A DNA stretch of 64,000 nucleotides from Advenella sp. S44 (lineage in GTDB: Bacteria; Pseudomonadota; Gammaproteobacteria; Burkholderiales; Burkholderiaceae_B). The stretch lies in contig NZ_NEXS01000001.1 in NCBI RefSeq assembly GCF_002810445.1, forward strand, positions 496,001 through 560,000. The letters run 5' to 3'. The notes beneath the pieces were generated by a model. It worked only from the letters and a program-made list of their open reading frames with translations. It made no database searches and was not told the origin of the DNA. Position 1 is the stretch's first letter, and each line of letters begins with the position of its first letter. Below, piece after piece: positions 54,372 through 62,982 of the stretch. The position numbers were made by a program, and so were the translations under genes.

Positions 54372-55493
54372 TCACTCCTGCGCCACCCTGCGGTCAAATG
54401 CGCCCCCTGTCTGCGCCAGGCCCTGGGTGGTCACTGCCGCTTTGCCCAGCAATGGGAAAACCAGCTCCGCAAAGCGAATCGCCTCTTCCAGATGAGGATA
54501 TCCCGATAGTACGAAGGTGTCGATCCCCAGATCGGCATATTCCTGAAGTCGGGCAGCCACGGTTTGTGGATCACCCACCAGTGAGGTGCCTGCGCCACCG
54601 CGGACCAGACCTACGCCGGCCCATAAATTAGGCGCCACTTCCAGCTTATCTCGCCGTCCGGCATGCAAAGCCGCCATGCGCTGCTGGCCCACCGAATCCA
54701 TCTGGGCGTAATTGTGCTGGGCGCGTGCGATATCATCGTCAGTGATATGACTGATCAGCCGATGTGCATCTTGCCAGGCCTCATCTTCCGTCTCCCGTAC
54801 GATGACATGAACCCGTAGTCCGAATCGTACTGTTCGATGGTGCTTTGCTGCGCGAGCTCTGACATCGGCAATTTTGCTGGCGACTGCTGCAGGTGGCTCG
54901 CCCCAGGTCAGATAGGCATCCACGTGCCGGGCAGCCAGCTCGTGCGCCGCCTCGGAAGAACCGCCGAAATAAAGTGGTGGCCAGGGCTTTTGCACCGGCG
55001 CATGATAATTCCTGCTTTGTGTGACTGACAGGTATTTTCCATCGAAATCAACGGTTTCCCCCGACAATAGTTTTTTCCATATTTGCAGATATTCATCTGC
55101 GGCTGCGTAGCGCTCATCATGGCCCAGTTGCACACCGTCTGCAGCCAGTTCGGCGGCATCTCCTCCCGGCACGACATTGAGCAGCAAGCGGCCATGCAAA
55201 GCCTGATCAAGCGTAGCCGCTTGCCTGGCCGAGGGGGCCGGGCCGCCCAGCGAGGTCCTGAGGGCAACCAGCAGTTTGATTCGCTGAGTGACCGGAATCA
55301 GGCTGGCGGCGACAACCCACGGGTCCAGGCAGGCGCTTCCGGTAGGAATGAGCAAGCCGTCATAGCCAAGGTTTTCACTAGTGATGGCGATCTGACGCAG
55401 ATATTCGCTTGTGGGGTACCTGCCAAAATCCGACGTGCCCAGATAGCGTGTGTCGCCGGAGGTCGGAAGAAACCAGAAAATATCGGGGTTCAT
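54372..55493 (-). CDS. ssuD: FMNH2-dependent alkanesulfonate monooxygenase SsuD
   Basis: 373 residues (E. coli 381) from the ATG at 55493. Strong similarity along the length: [27 protein letters not shown] with C55 matching active-site C54 of E. coli, [17 protein letters not shown], and [10 protein letters not shown], then [15 protein letters not shown]. It oxidises C1-C14 alkanesulfonates to the aldehyde and sulfite using O2 and reduced FMN supplied by the partner reductase. It follows the FMN reductase gene by 37 bp. This is the canonical SsuD; two more distant relatives lie downstream at 58946 and 60068. Confidence 0.95.
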   Translation of the reverse strand: MNPDIFWFLPTSGDTRYLGTSDFGRYPTSEYLRQIAITSENLGYDGLLIPTGSACLDPWVVAASLIPVTQRIKLLVALRTSLGGPAPSARQAATLDQALHGRLLLNVVPGGDAAELAADGVQLGHDERYAAADEYLQIWKKLLSGETVDFDGKYLSVTQSRNYHAPVQKPWPPLYFGGSSEAAHELAARHVDAYLTWGEPPAAVASKIADVRARAAKHHRTVRFGLRVHVIVRETEDEAWQDAHRLISHITDDDIARAQHNYAQMDSVGQQRMAALHAGRRDKLEVAPNLWAGVGLVRGGAGTSLVGDPQTVAARLQEYADLGIDTFVLSGYPHLEEAIRFAELVFPLLGKAAVTTQGLAQTGGAFDRRVAQE

Positions 55494-55530
55494 GACGTTT
55501 GCGGTAGAAGATAGGGAATGCACATCGCGC

Positions 55531-56112
55531 TTATGCAACAGCGCGTTCAGCAATATTGTGGCGTTGTTGATTGACGACGCCGTTAAGCACCGGTGCAGCC
55601 AGGGATGCAACCAATTCGAGACGTTTTGCCAGCGTTTCGCTGACAATCTTTCCGTCTTGTATCTCCGCTGACGTGGCGTAAATGCCGGCAGGCAGGCTGA
55701 GGGCATGAAAGAACCCAAACAGGGTACGCAACTGATGGTCTATCACCAGACCGTGTCGGGGGCTGCCTCCGGTAGCGGCCAGCAGTGCAGGCTTGCCTGC
55801 GAGCGCGTCCATGTCGATCAGATCAAACAGATGCTTAAATAGCCCCGGCACCGAACCGCGAAACACCGGCGCTCCCACGATCAGAAAATCGGCATGCTCA
55901 ATACGCTGCAGTGCCTGTTTTGCGACCGTGTTCAGGTCGTCTTTCGACATGGCTGTGCCGATGCAGGGAACCAGATCGATAAGGTCGATGAATTGGGTTT
56001 GGAGTGCGACATCGTGTGAGATTTTCTGAGTCACTTCTTCCAGCAGGACGCGGGTACGTGACGGACGATGCAGGCTTCCATTTATGACAACTGTGTTTAG
56101 GAAACGGGACAT
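55531..56112 (-). CDS. ssuE: NADPH-dependent FMN reductase (SsuE/MsuE family)
   Basis: 193 residues from the ATG at 56112 (GAGAA upstream). Flavodoxin-like fold with [39 protein letters not shown] and [20 protein letters not shown], the signature segments. It supplies reduced FMN to SsuD. It is the first gene of the ssuED pair and divergent from ssuACB across a 192-bp AT-rich control region, the likely place for sulfur-starvation regulation (CysB/Cbl); no specific site could be picked out. The name MsuE is equally possible. Confidence 0.9.
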   Translation of the reverse strand: MSRFLNTVVINGSLHRPSRTRVLLEEVTQKISHDVALQTQFIDLIDLVPCIGTAMSKDDLNTVAKQALQRIEHADFLIVGAPVFRGSVPGLFKHLFDLIDMDALAGKPALLAATGGSPRHGLVIDHQLRTLFGFFHALSLPAGIYATSAEIQDGKIVSETLAKRLELVASLAAPVLNGVVNQQRHNIAERAVA

Positions 56113-56304
56113 GCTGTTCTCGATTGATCGGATAAATAAATGAATATGAGATCCATTACAACATTGCATTCAGCCTGATCAAACAATATTTACAGCATTT
56201 GTATATGCCAAATAAACTGCAGGATGCGGCATAAGCAAAATACAAATTGATATTGGAATCATCCATGGTCAGGTTGCTAAGATGAACGGGAATTTCAACC
56301 AGAC

Positions 56305-57288
56305 ATGGATGCACAAGAAATGACAGACAGCGCTTTCGAGAACCGCAGATCATCATTGAAATTACTGGCGGCACTGGGCGCGTTGGCTGCCATTGCACCC
56401 CTGCAATTGGCTTGGGCGCAAACCCAGGCAAAATTATTTCGGGTGGGCTGGCAGAAGGGTTCCAACATTGCGCTGCTCAGAGCACGTGGCAACCTTGATG
56501 CACGACTCAAAAAAGAAGGCGTCAGTGTCCGCTGGATAGAATTTACCGCCGGACCACAAATGCTCGAAGGATTGAACGTAGGCAGCATTGATTTTGCCTG
56601 CGTCGGCGAAACGCCGCCGATATTTGCCCAGGCGGCAGGGGCAGATCTGGTGTATGTAGCGAGCGAACCTCCGGCGCCGAAGGCCGAGAAAATCCTGGTA
56701 CAAAAAAATTCGCCAGTTCAGTCGTTCAAGGAACTCAAAGGAAAGCGCGTGGCGCTCAATCGCGGTTCAAACGTGCACTATCTGCTATTGAAAGTGCTGG
56801 AACGAGAAGATCTTGCCTACAAGGATATTGATGTGAAGTATCTGCCGCCGGCAGATGCGCGGGCTGCATTTGAAAGTGGCTCGATTGACGCATGGGTTAT
56901 CTGGGATCCATTCGCCCAGGCCGCTATCGAACAGATTGGCGCGCGCGTCCTGGTTGCCGGCCACGACCAGGTACACAACTATAATTTTTACCTTTCCACC
57001 GGCGCTTACGCGAAATCCTACCCAGAGATTCTGAAATGGACGATAGAAGAAGTTGATGCGACCAATAAGTGGACAGTGGCGCATTTTGACGAAGCGGCAG
57101 ACATTCTGTCGCCCCAGATTGGGCTGAGCCGGGAAATCACCCGGCATGCACTGGAGAACTACGCGTATGGTGTGGCGTACATTACAGACCCGGTTGCGCA
57201 GAACCAGCAGAATATTGCAGATGCATTTTCTTCACAAAAGTTGATTCCTCGCGCTCTGGAGGTCAAGAATGTTATCTGGCGCCCATGA
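56305..57288 (+). CDS. ssuA: Aliphatic sulfonate ABC transporter, periplasmic binding protein SsuA
   Basis: 327 residues. The N-terminus RRSSLKLLAALGALAAIAPL is a signal peptide, possibly Tat because of the RR, cleaved after AWAQ. Family segments RVGWQKGSNIALLRARGNLD, GSIDFACVGETPPIFAQAAG and AWVIWDPFAQAA are clear. It binds alkanesulfonates in the periplasm for the SsuBC pump. A second in-frame ATG (56320) is possible. It is the first gene of ssuACB plus two monooxygenase genes, divergent from ssuED, and overlaps ssuC by 20 bp. Confidence 0.93.
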   Translation: MDAQEMTDSAFENRRSSLKLLAALGALAAIAPLQLAWAQTQAKLFRVGWQKGSNIALLRARGNLDARLKKEGVSVRWIEFTAGPQMLEGLNVGSIDFACVGETPPIFAQAAGADLVYVASEPPAPKAEKILVQKNSPVQSFKELKGKRVALNRGSNVHYLLLKVLEREDLAYKDIDVKYLPPADARAAFESGSIDAWVIWDPFAQAAIEQIGARVLVAGHDQVHNYNFYLSTGAYAKSYPEILKWTIEEVDATNKWTVAHFDEAADILSPQIGLSREITRHALENYAYGVAYITDPVAQNQQNIADAFSSQKLIPRALEVKNVIWRP

Positions 57289-58111
57289 TAAGCCTGCGGT
57301 CCATGTTGCCGATCAGCACGTTGTTGAGCAAGAAAGGATCTTGTTTTGGGCGCGTATTGTGAATAGTAGCCTGGCGCCGTGGCTGGTGCCGATTGCATTG
57401 GTTCTGTTATGGCAATTGGCAGCCTGGGCCGGGTGGCTGTCGACCCGCATTGCGCCGTCGCCGCTTGCCGTTGTTCTGGCAGCCTGGGAATTGATACGAA
57501 GTGGAGAGATCTTTGTTCACTTGTGGTCCAGTTTCGTGCGCGCGGCAATCGGCTTTTTCATTGGCGGCGCTCTCGGTCTGATCCTGGGCTTTCTGAACGG
57601 TGGTTTCAGGGTATGCGAGCGTCTACTGGACACCACCGTACAAATGATACGCAACGTACCGCACTTGTCTCTCATTCCGCTTGTCATTCTGTGGTTCGGC
57701 ATTGATGAAGCGGGCAAGCTCTTTCTGGTCGCTTTGGGGACGTTGTTTCCCATCTATCTGAATACCTTTCACGGGATTCGCTCGGTTGACCGTGACCTGA
57801 TAGAGATGGGCAGATCCTACGGCCTGTCAGACTGGCAGCTTTTTACCAAGGTCATTCTTCCCGGTGCCATGCCCAGCATTCTGGTAGGTGTCCGGTTTGC
57901 GCTGGGTTTTATGTGGCTGACGTTGATTGTTGCCGAAACGATTTCGGCCAGCAGCGGGATTGGCTACATGGCCATGACGGCCCGTGAGTTTATGCAGACC
58001 GATATCGTCGTGGTAGCCATTTTGCTATATGCCCTGCTTGGCAAACTGGCCGATACGGCCTCGCGTTTGCTTGAACGGCGGTTGTTGCGCTGGAATCCGG
58101 CATTTAAATAG
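57269..58111 (+). CDS. ssuC: Aliphatic sulfonate ABC transporter permease SsuC
   Basis: 280 residues with six membrane segments. The binding-protein-dependent permease motif region is SYGLSDWQLFTKVILPGAMPS at about 180. GGAGG lies before ATG 57269, inside the end of ssuA. It forms the inner-membrane channel of the importer with SsuB as ATPase. Confidence 0.93.
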   Translation: MLSGAHDKPAVHVADQHVVEQERILFWARIVNSSLAPWLVPIALVLLWQLAAWAGWLSTRIAPSPLAVVLAAWELIRSGEIFVHLWSSFVRAAIGFFIGGALGLILGFLNGGFRVCERLLDTTVQMIRNVPHLSLIPLVILWFGIDEAGKLFLVALGTLFPIYLNTFHGIRSVDRDLIEMGRSYGLSDWQLFTKVILPGAMPSILVGVRFALGFMWLTLIVAETISASSGIGYMAMTAREFMQTDIVVVAILLYALLGKLADTASRLLERRLLRWNPAFK

Positions 58112-58144
58112 ACACCGGGATAATGTACTGGAGCATTCAAGAGT

Positions 58145-58912
58145 ATGGACTACGTAAACGGCGGAATTGACCTGAGAATGGAAGGGGCCGGCAAACGCTT
58201 CGGGACGCGACAGGTATTGCAGGATGTCAACCTTAGCGTTGCAGCGGGTCAGTTTCTCTCTGTGGTGGGACGCAGCGGCAGCGGCAAAAGTACGCTGTTG
58301 CGCCTGTTAGCTGGGCTGGATACAGCTAGCGTGGGCAGAATACGCGTGGATGGGCGAGCGGTCGCGCAGTCCCGTCATGATATACGCATCATGTATCAGG
58401 ATGCACGTCTTCTGCCCTGGCAAACCGTGGCTGACAATGTGGCACTCGGCCTGAAAGGGAAGGGAAGCCAGATTCGCCGGGTTGCCATTGAGGCACTTGA
58501 TCAGGTTGGCCTGGCGGACCGCGCCGACGAATGGCCTGGCGTGCTATCGGGCGGTCAGCGTCAGCGTGTAGCGCTGGCCCGGGCGTTGGCGCATCGACCG
58601 CGGTTGTTGCTGCTGGATGAACCTCTGGGTGCGCTGGATGCCCTGACGCGTATTGAAATGCAGCAATTGATCGAATCACTATGGAAGGATCATGGCTTCA
58701 CTGCGGTCCTGGTCACGCACGATGTGTCTGAAGCCATTGCGCTGGCTGACCGTGTGATTCTGATTGACCGGAATACGGTGAAATTTGACATGGATGTCAG
58801 GCTTGCCCGCCCGCGTGTAAGAGGGGATGCGCAATACGCATCCCTGGAAGGGCAGTTGCTGTCCCGTTTGCTGGGTCGTCAAGGGGCAGCTTTCCAGGCG
58901 CAGGCTGCATAG
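58145..58912 (+). CDS. ssuB: Aliphatic sulfonate ABC transporter ATPase SsuB
   Basis: 255 residues. Walker [10 protein letters not shown] at 42-50, Q-loop YQDARLLPW, signature LSGGQ at 134-138, Walker B LLLLDE ending at E159, and the switch His in VTHD. It powers sulfonate import. The order here is A-C-B, followed directly by two SsuD-like monooxygenase genes, giving uptake and desulfonation in one transcript. Confidence 0.94.
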   Translation: MDYVNGGIDLRMEGAGKRFGTRQVLQDVNLSVAAGQFLSVVGRSGSGKSTLLRLLAGLDTASVGRIRVDGRAVAQSRHDIRIMYQDARLLPWQTVADNVALGLKGKGSQIRRVAIEALDQVGLADRADEWPGVLSGGQRQRVALARALAHRPRLLLLDEPLGALDALTRIEMQQLIESLWKDHGFTAVLVTHDVSEAIALADRVILIDRNTVKFDMDVRLARPRVRGDAQYASLEGQLLSRLLGRQGAAFQAQAA

Positions 58913-58945
58913 TCCTCTTTCTTTTTTTTGTGAGTAAAGCGATTT

Positions 58946-60055
58946 ATGACAATAGAACTGAATTGGTATCTGCCAAACCACGGTGACTTTCATGGGTTGA
59001 CGAATAATCGACTAGGCGAGTCGGCCAACAGGATCAGGCAAAGTACACCGGCGTATCTGGAATCGGTCGCACGAGCGATCGAGTACGCAGGCTTTAATGC
59101 CGTGCTAATTCCCACCGGCCCCACCTGTCATGACGGCTGGGTCGTCGCTGCCGCATTGTCCCAGGTCACGACCAGACTCAAGTTTCTGGTTGCATTCCGT
59201 CCCGGGTTTGTGCTGCCCGCCGTGGCCGCGCAAAGCGTGCAATCGCTGCAGCGAATGACCGGCAACCGCTTGTTGCTCAATGTGGTGACCGGTGGAGATT
59301 CGGCTGAGCAGCGCGGTTACGGCGACTTTCTGGATCACGACCAGCGCTATGAACGTACTGCACAATTTCTGGATATTGTCCGGAAAATCTGGGCAGGAGA
59401 AAACCTCGATTATGAAGGCACGCATTTTCGTCTGAAAAGCGCGGGGCTGCTTCGTCCGATGGCCAGCCCTCCGCCTATATATTTCGGTGGCGCCTCGGCC
59501 GCAGCCGAAGCCGTCGCAGCGCAATATAGCGATACCTATCTGTTCTGGGGTGAAACACCGACAATGGTAAAGGAACGAATCAGTCGGGCCGATGCGTTGG
59601 CCGCAAGCCATGGTCGGCGGCTACGTTATGGTTATCGGGTGCATATCATCTCTCGTGATACGCCTGAACAGGCCTGGTCCGAAGCCGATCGACTGCTCAG
59701 GGAAGTGCCCCGCGAAACCATCGAAAAAGCGCAGAAACAGCTGCAGAAAAGCGAGTCGGTGGGACAGGCACGCATGCGGGCCTTGCGCCAAAGCAATACC
59801 TTCAATGACGTGCGTGATCTGGAGGTCTATCCAAACCTGTGGACTGGTATCGGTCTGGTGCGTGGCGGGGCAGGCACTGCCATCGTGGGAAGTCATGAAC
59901 AGGTTGCCGAACGCATCGAACAATTGCACGCGTTGGGCATCTCCAGCTTCATTCTGTCGGGCTACCCCAATCTTGAGGAAGCCCTGAACGTCGGCGAAGA
60001 AGTCGTACCGCTGCTGACCAGCACCACCGCCATGCGCGCCGTTGCCGGCGCCTGA
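58946..60055 (+). CDS. LLM-class FMNH2-dependent monooxygenase, SsuD paralogue 1
   Basis: 369 residues. WYLPNHGDFHG, LIPTGPTCHDGW (with C61 at the SsuD C54 position), YGYRVHIISRDTPEQAW and [19 protein letters not shown] follow SsuD throughout, but clearly differ from the canonical SsuD encoded at 54372. It probably desulfonates a different sulfonate or sulfone class. It depends on a flavin reductase, presumably the SsuE encoded across the divergent promoter. It follows ssuB by 33 bp. Confidence 0.9.
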   Translation: MTIELNWYLPNHGDFHGLTNNRLGESANRIRQSTPAYLESVARAIEYAGFNAVLIPTGPTCHDGWVVAAALSQVTTRLKFLVAFRPGFVLPAVAAQSVQSLQRMTGNRLLLNVVTGGDSAEQRGYGDFLDHDQRYERTAQFLDIVRKIWAGENLDYEGTHFRLKSAGLLRPMASPPPIYFGGASAAAEAVAAQYSDTYLFWGETPTMVKERISRADALAASHGRRLRYGYRVHIISRDTPEQAWSEADRLLREVPRETIEKAQKQLQKSESVGQARMRALRQSNTFNDVRDLEVYPNLWTGIGLVRGGAGTAIVGSHEQVAERIEQLHALGISSFILSGYPNLEEALNVGEEVVPLLTSTTAMRAVAGA

Positions 60056-60067
60056 ATAAGGAACGAT

Positions 60068-61156
60068 ATGAGTATTGAATTTAACTGGTTTCTTCCCACC
60101 AACGGGGACAGTCGACACCTGACAGGCAACATCAGTAACCCACAATTGCGGCCCACGCATCTGGCGCATCGCGAGCCTGATGTGGACTATCTGGTGCAGA
60201 TCGCCCGCGCTGCAGAGGCGACCGGCTTTAACGCGGCACTTATTCCCACGGGCGCCGCCTGCGAGGATGCATGGCTGATCGCTGCCGCGCTGGCGCAGAA
60301 TACTGAAAAACTCAAATTTCTTGTGGCGTTTCGTCCGGGGCTCGAGTTGCCGGCGTATGCTGCGCAGAAAGTGGCAGCCATGCAGACGTTTACCAATAAC
60401 CGCTTGCTGCTGAATGTGGTTACCGGTGGAGATCAGAATCAGCAGCAAGCCTATGGCGACTTTCTTGACCACGATGAACGTTATGCGCGTACTGCCGAAT
60501 TTCTGCAGGTGGTCAGGCAGGTGTGGCAGGGACCGGGTCAGGATTTTTCCGGCGCTCATTATCAGATTCGCAATGGCGGACTGGTGCGCCCGCTCACTGC
60601 AACACCCGCAATTTATTTTGGCGGCGCTTCGCCAGTGGCCGAGAAGGTCGCGAGCGATACGGCCGATGTATACCTGCTTTGGGGAGAAACCCAGAACATG
60701 GTGCGAGAGCGGCTGCAACGCGTGCGAGCCCTGGCGCAGCAGCAGGGCCGTACCTTGCGCTTTGGGTTGCGGATCCATGTGATCGCCCGCGGTACGCAAG
60801 AGCAGGCTTGGACAGAAGCCGAAAGACTGTGGCGTGAACTGTCGCCGGAGACGATCAGGAAGGCACAAAAATCTTTACGCTCTAGCCAATCTGTCGGGCA
60901 GGCCAGGATGCAGCAATTGAATAAGGGAGGTCGCGGCACTGCGGTGCGGGATCTGGAAATCGAACCGGGCTTATGGTCCGGGATCGGTCTGGTTCGCGGT
61001 GGAGCAGGAACGGCGTTGGTGGGAAGCTATGACCAGGTCGCAGATTATCTCAAGCAGTATTGTGATCTTGGTATAGATACTTTCATTCTTTCCGGATATG
61101 CCAATCTGGAAGAAGCCTGGCGTGTCGGGGAAAATATATTGCCCCGCGTGCATTAA
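60068..61156 (+). CDS. LLM-class FMNH2-dependent monooxygenase, SsuD paralogue 2
   Basis: 362 residues. WFLPTNGDSRHLTG, LIPTGAACEDAW with C65 at the SsuD C54 position, FGLRIHVIARGTQEQAW and [18 protein letters not shown]. It lies 12 bp after paralogue 1. The pair look more like each other than like the canonical SsuD, which suggests one old duplication, but this is judged by eye. It is the end of the ssuACB transcript, closed by the hairpin at 61223. Confidence 0.9.
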   Translation: MSIEFNWFLPTNGDSRHLTGNISNPQLRPTHLAHREPDVDYLVQIARAAEATGFNAALIPTGAACEDAWLIAAALAQNTEKLKFLVAFRPGLELPAYAAQKVAAMQTFTNNRLLLNVVTGGDQNQQQAYGDFLDHDERYARTAEFLQVVRQVWQGPGQDFSGAHYQIRNGGLVRPLTATPAIYFGGASPVAEKVASDTADVYLLWGETQNMVRERLQRVRALAQQQGRTLRFGLRIHVIARGTQEQAWTEAERLWRELSPETIRKAQKSLRSSQSVGQARMQQLNKGGRGTAVRDLEIEPGLWSGIGLVRGGAGTALVGSYDQVADYLKQYCDLGIDTFILSGYANLEEAWRVGENILPRVH

Positions 61157-61222
61157 TGAGTCTGCTGCGAGGGAGACTCTGTAAAAAACCGGGGCCCAGT
61201 ACGCAGCAGACAAGACAGATGA

Positions 61223-61259
61223 CATAAAAGGGGGCGATATGTATATCGCCCCTTTTATG
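61223..61259. terminator. Bidirectional Rho-independent-type terminator
   Basis: Arms CATAAAAGGGGGCGATA and TATCGCCCCTTTTATG pair with a single bulged G, giving a GC-rich stem with TTTT on the plus strand and AAAA on the opposite side. It lies between the end of the ssu monooxygenase genes at 61156 and the convergent second transporter at 61280, where both transcripts should end. Confidence 0.8.
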
Positions 61260-61279
61260 GTTACCCGCACTGCATGCGA

Positions 61280-62137
61280 TCATGCCGCACGTCGCGTCCT
61301 TGCGGGCGTTCGCGTGACGTCGGATGTTGCCGCGATCTGATCCGGGGCCTGATCCGGGGTCGCTGGAGAAGCCGATGTCGTGGCGTCGGCAAGGTCTGTG
61401 TCAACGCCCAGATGCTGCAACAGATAACGGCGGATGCGCGCAGTTTCGTTTTCCCTCGCTGGTGAGTGGTCCGGCAAATTCACCGCAACATCTACCGTCA
61501 GCTTGCCCTGATCCAGAATCAAAATTCGTTGCGCCAGATGGATGGCTTCATCCACATCATGCGTCACCAGAAGCACGGCTGGCTCGTGATGCCGGCACAG
61601 CCGACGCAACAAAGCGTGCATGCGCAGGCGGGTCAGCGCATCAAGCGCACCAAAGGGCTCGTCGGCCAGCAATAACTGCGGGTTGCGAACCAGCGCCCGG
61701 GCCAGTGCGACCCTTTGCTGCTCGCCGCCAGACAGCTCTGCCGGCCAGGACAGGTGTCGATTATGCAGGCCGACTTCTTCGAGTGCCTGCATTGCTCGCC
61801 CTTTTACATTGGCACCGGAAAGCCCGAAAGTCACGTTATCGACCAGCCGCTTCCAGGGCAGCAGGCGGGCATCCTGAAACACGACAGATAAAGTGGAAGG
61901 CACCTGTAGCGAGCCTTCTCCGAGCACGTCGTGATCTAGTCCTGCCAATGCCCTTAGGAATGTACTTTTTCCCGAGCCGCTGCGGCCGAGCAAAGCGACA
62001 AACTCGCCCTTGCTGATGTCCAGGTCGATGTTATCGAGGACAGTCCGGGACCCAAAACGGCGGACCAGGTGCTGTACCGAAACCGCGAGCGCTTTGTCCT
62101 GGGGCCGTGTCGTTAATCGTTCAGCGTTTTGCGCCAT
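61280..62137 (-). CDS. Second sulfonate/taurine-type ABC transporter ATPase
   Basis: 285 residues. Walker [10 protein letters not shown] at 51-59, FQDARLLPW, signature LSGGE at 135-139, Walker B LLADE ending at E160, VTHD. The last 30 or so residues are a low-complexity Ala/Thr/Asp-rich tail ending TPARTRRAA, beyond the normal domain. It overlaps the permease gene by 25 bp, so the three genes form one operon. Confidence 0.9.
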   Translation of the reverse strand: MAQNAERLTTRPQDKALAVSVQHLVRRFGSRTVLDNIDLDISKGEFVALLGRSGSGKSTFLRALAGLDHDVLGEGSLQVPSTLSVVFQDARLLPWKRLVDNVTFGLSGANVKGRAMQALEEVGLHNRHLSWPAELSGGEQQRVALARALVRNPQLLLADEPFGALDALTRLRMHALLRRLCRHHEPAVLLVTHDVDEAIHLAQRILILDQGKLTVDVAVNLPDHSPARENETARIRRYLLQHLGVDTDLADATTSASPATPDQAPDQIAATSDVTRTPARTRRAA

Positions 62138-62982
62138 TTGAGTACCTTTTTCTGTAGTAAACGGACCAGGCCGTCGGAAGCGAGTCCGAGCACTGCGTAC
62201 AGCGCCAGGCCCACGATAATAACTTCAGTTTGTCCGTAGGTTCGGGCCAACTCAATCATGTATCCGATACCGCTGGTTGAGTTGACTTGCTCGACTACCA
62301 CTAATGCAAGCCAGGAAGAAGTCACCGCGAAGCGCAGCCCAAGTAGAAAACCGGGCAATGCGCCGGGCAGCACAACGTGGCGTATGAACTGGCCACGAGT
62401 GACGCCCAGCGTTTCGGATAATTCAAGATAGCGACTGTCTATACTGCGCAGGCAATCATGTGTCTGAATGTAGATAGGAACCACAACAATCATGGCAATG
62501 GCGGTGATTTTCATTGGCTCGCCGATGCCCAGCCAGAGCATGAGCAGTGGAATCAACGCCAGGCTGGGTATGGCGCGCTTGATCTGCACCGGACCGTCAA
62601 TGACATATTCTCCGATGCGACTCAGACCGGCAAAAACGCCCAGTATGACGCCAAATATCACACCCCAGAACAGCCCCTGCAACGCCCTGAAAAGAGACAT
62701 TTCGAAGTTGCTCCAGAGACGACCGGACTGGATCAGCTCCGCGGCTGTTTGTACCACGACCCATGGTGGTGAAAGCGTTCGGTGGTCTATTATTCCGGTC
62801 CAGGACCCGAGCGTCCAGATGACCAGCAGCAGTATGGGGCCGATTGCGGCTCCGTAGCGAATCTCTTTGCCAGGGCCAAGGCGTGAACGACGTGAATTGG
62901 CCGGTTTTCTGTCGGTGGCGGCAATAGGCTTGCGGCGACGATCATTGACGGTGTCGGCGGTGAGTGAATTGATTGTATTCAT
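62113..62982 (-). CDS. Second sulfonate/taurine-type ABC transporter permease
   Basis: 289 residues with six membrane segments after a basic N-terminal tail of about 35 residues (RRRKPIAATDRKPANSRRSR). SETLGVTRGQFIRHVVLPGA is the ATPase-contact loop. It overlaps the binding-protein gene by four bases (ATGA) and the ATPase gene by 25 bp. Similar in kind to SsuC but not a close copy of the permease encoded at 57269, so the substrate probably differs. Confidence 0.9.
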   Translation of the reverse strand: MNTINSLTADTVNDRRRKPIAATDRKPANSRRSRLGPGKEIRYGAAIGPILLLVIWTLGSWTGIIDHRTLSPPWVVVQTAAELIQSGRLWSNFEMSLFRALQGLFWGVIFGVILGVFAGLSRIGEYVIDGPVQIKRAIPSLALIPLLMLWLGIGEPMKITAIAMIVVVPIYIQTHDCLRSIDSRYLELSETLGVTRGQFIRHVVLPGALPGFLLGLRFAVTSSWLALVVVEQVNSTSGIGYMIELARTYGQTEVIIVGLALYAVLGLASDGLVRLLQKKVLKWRKTLND

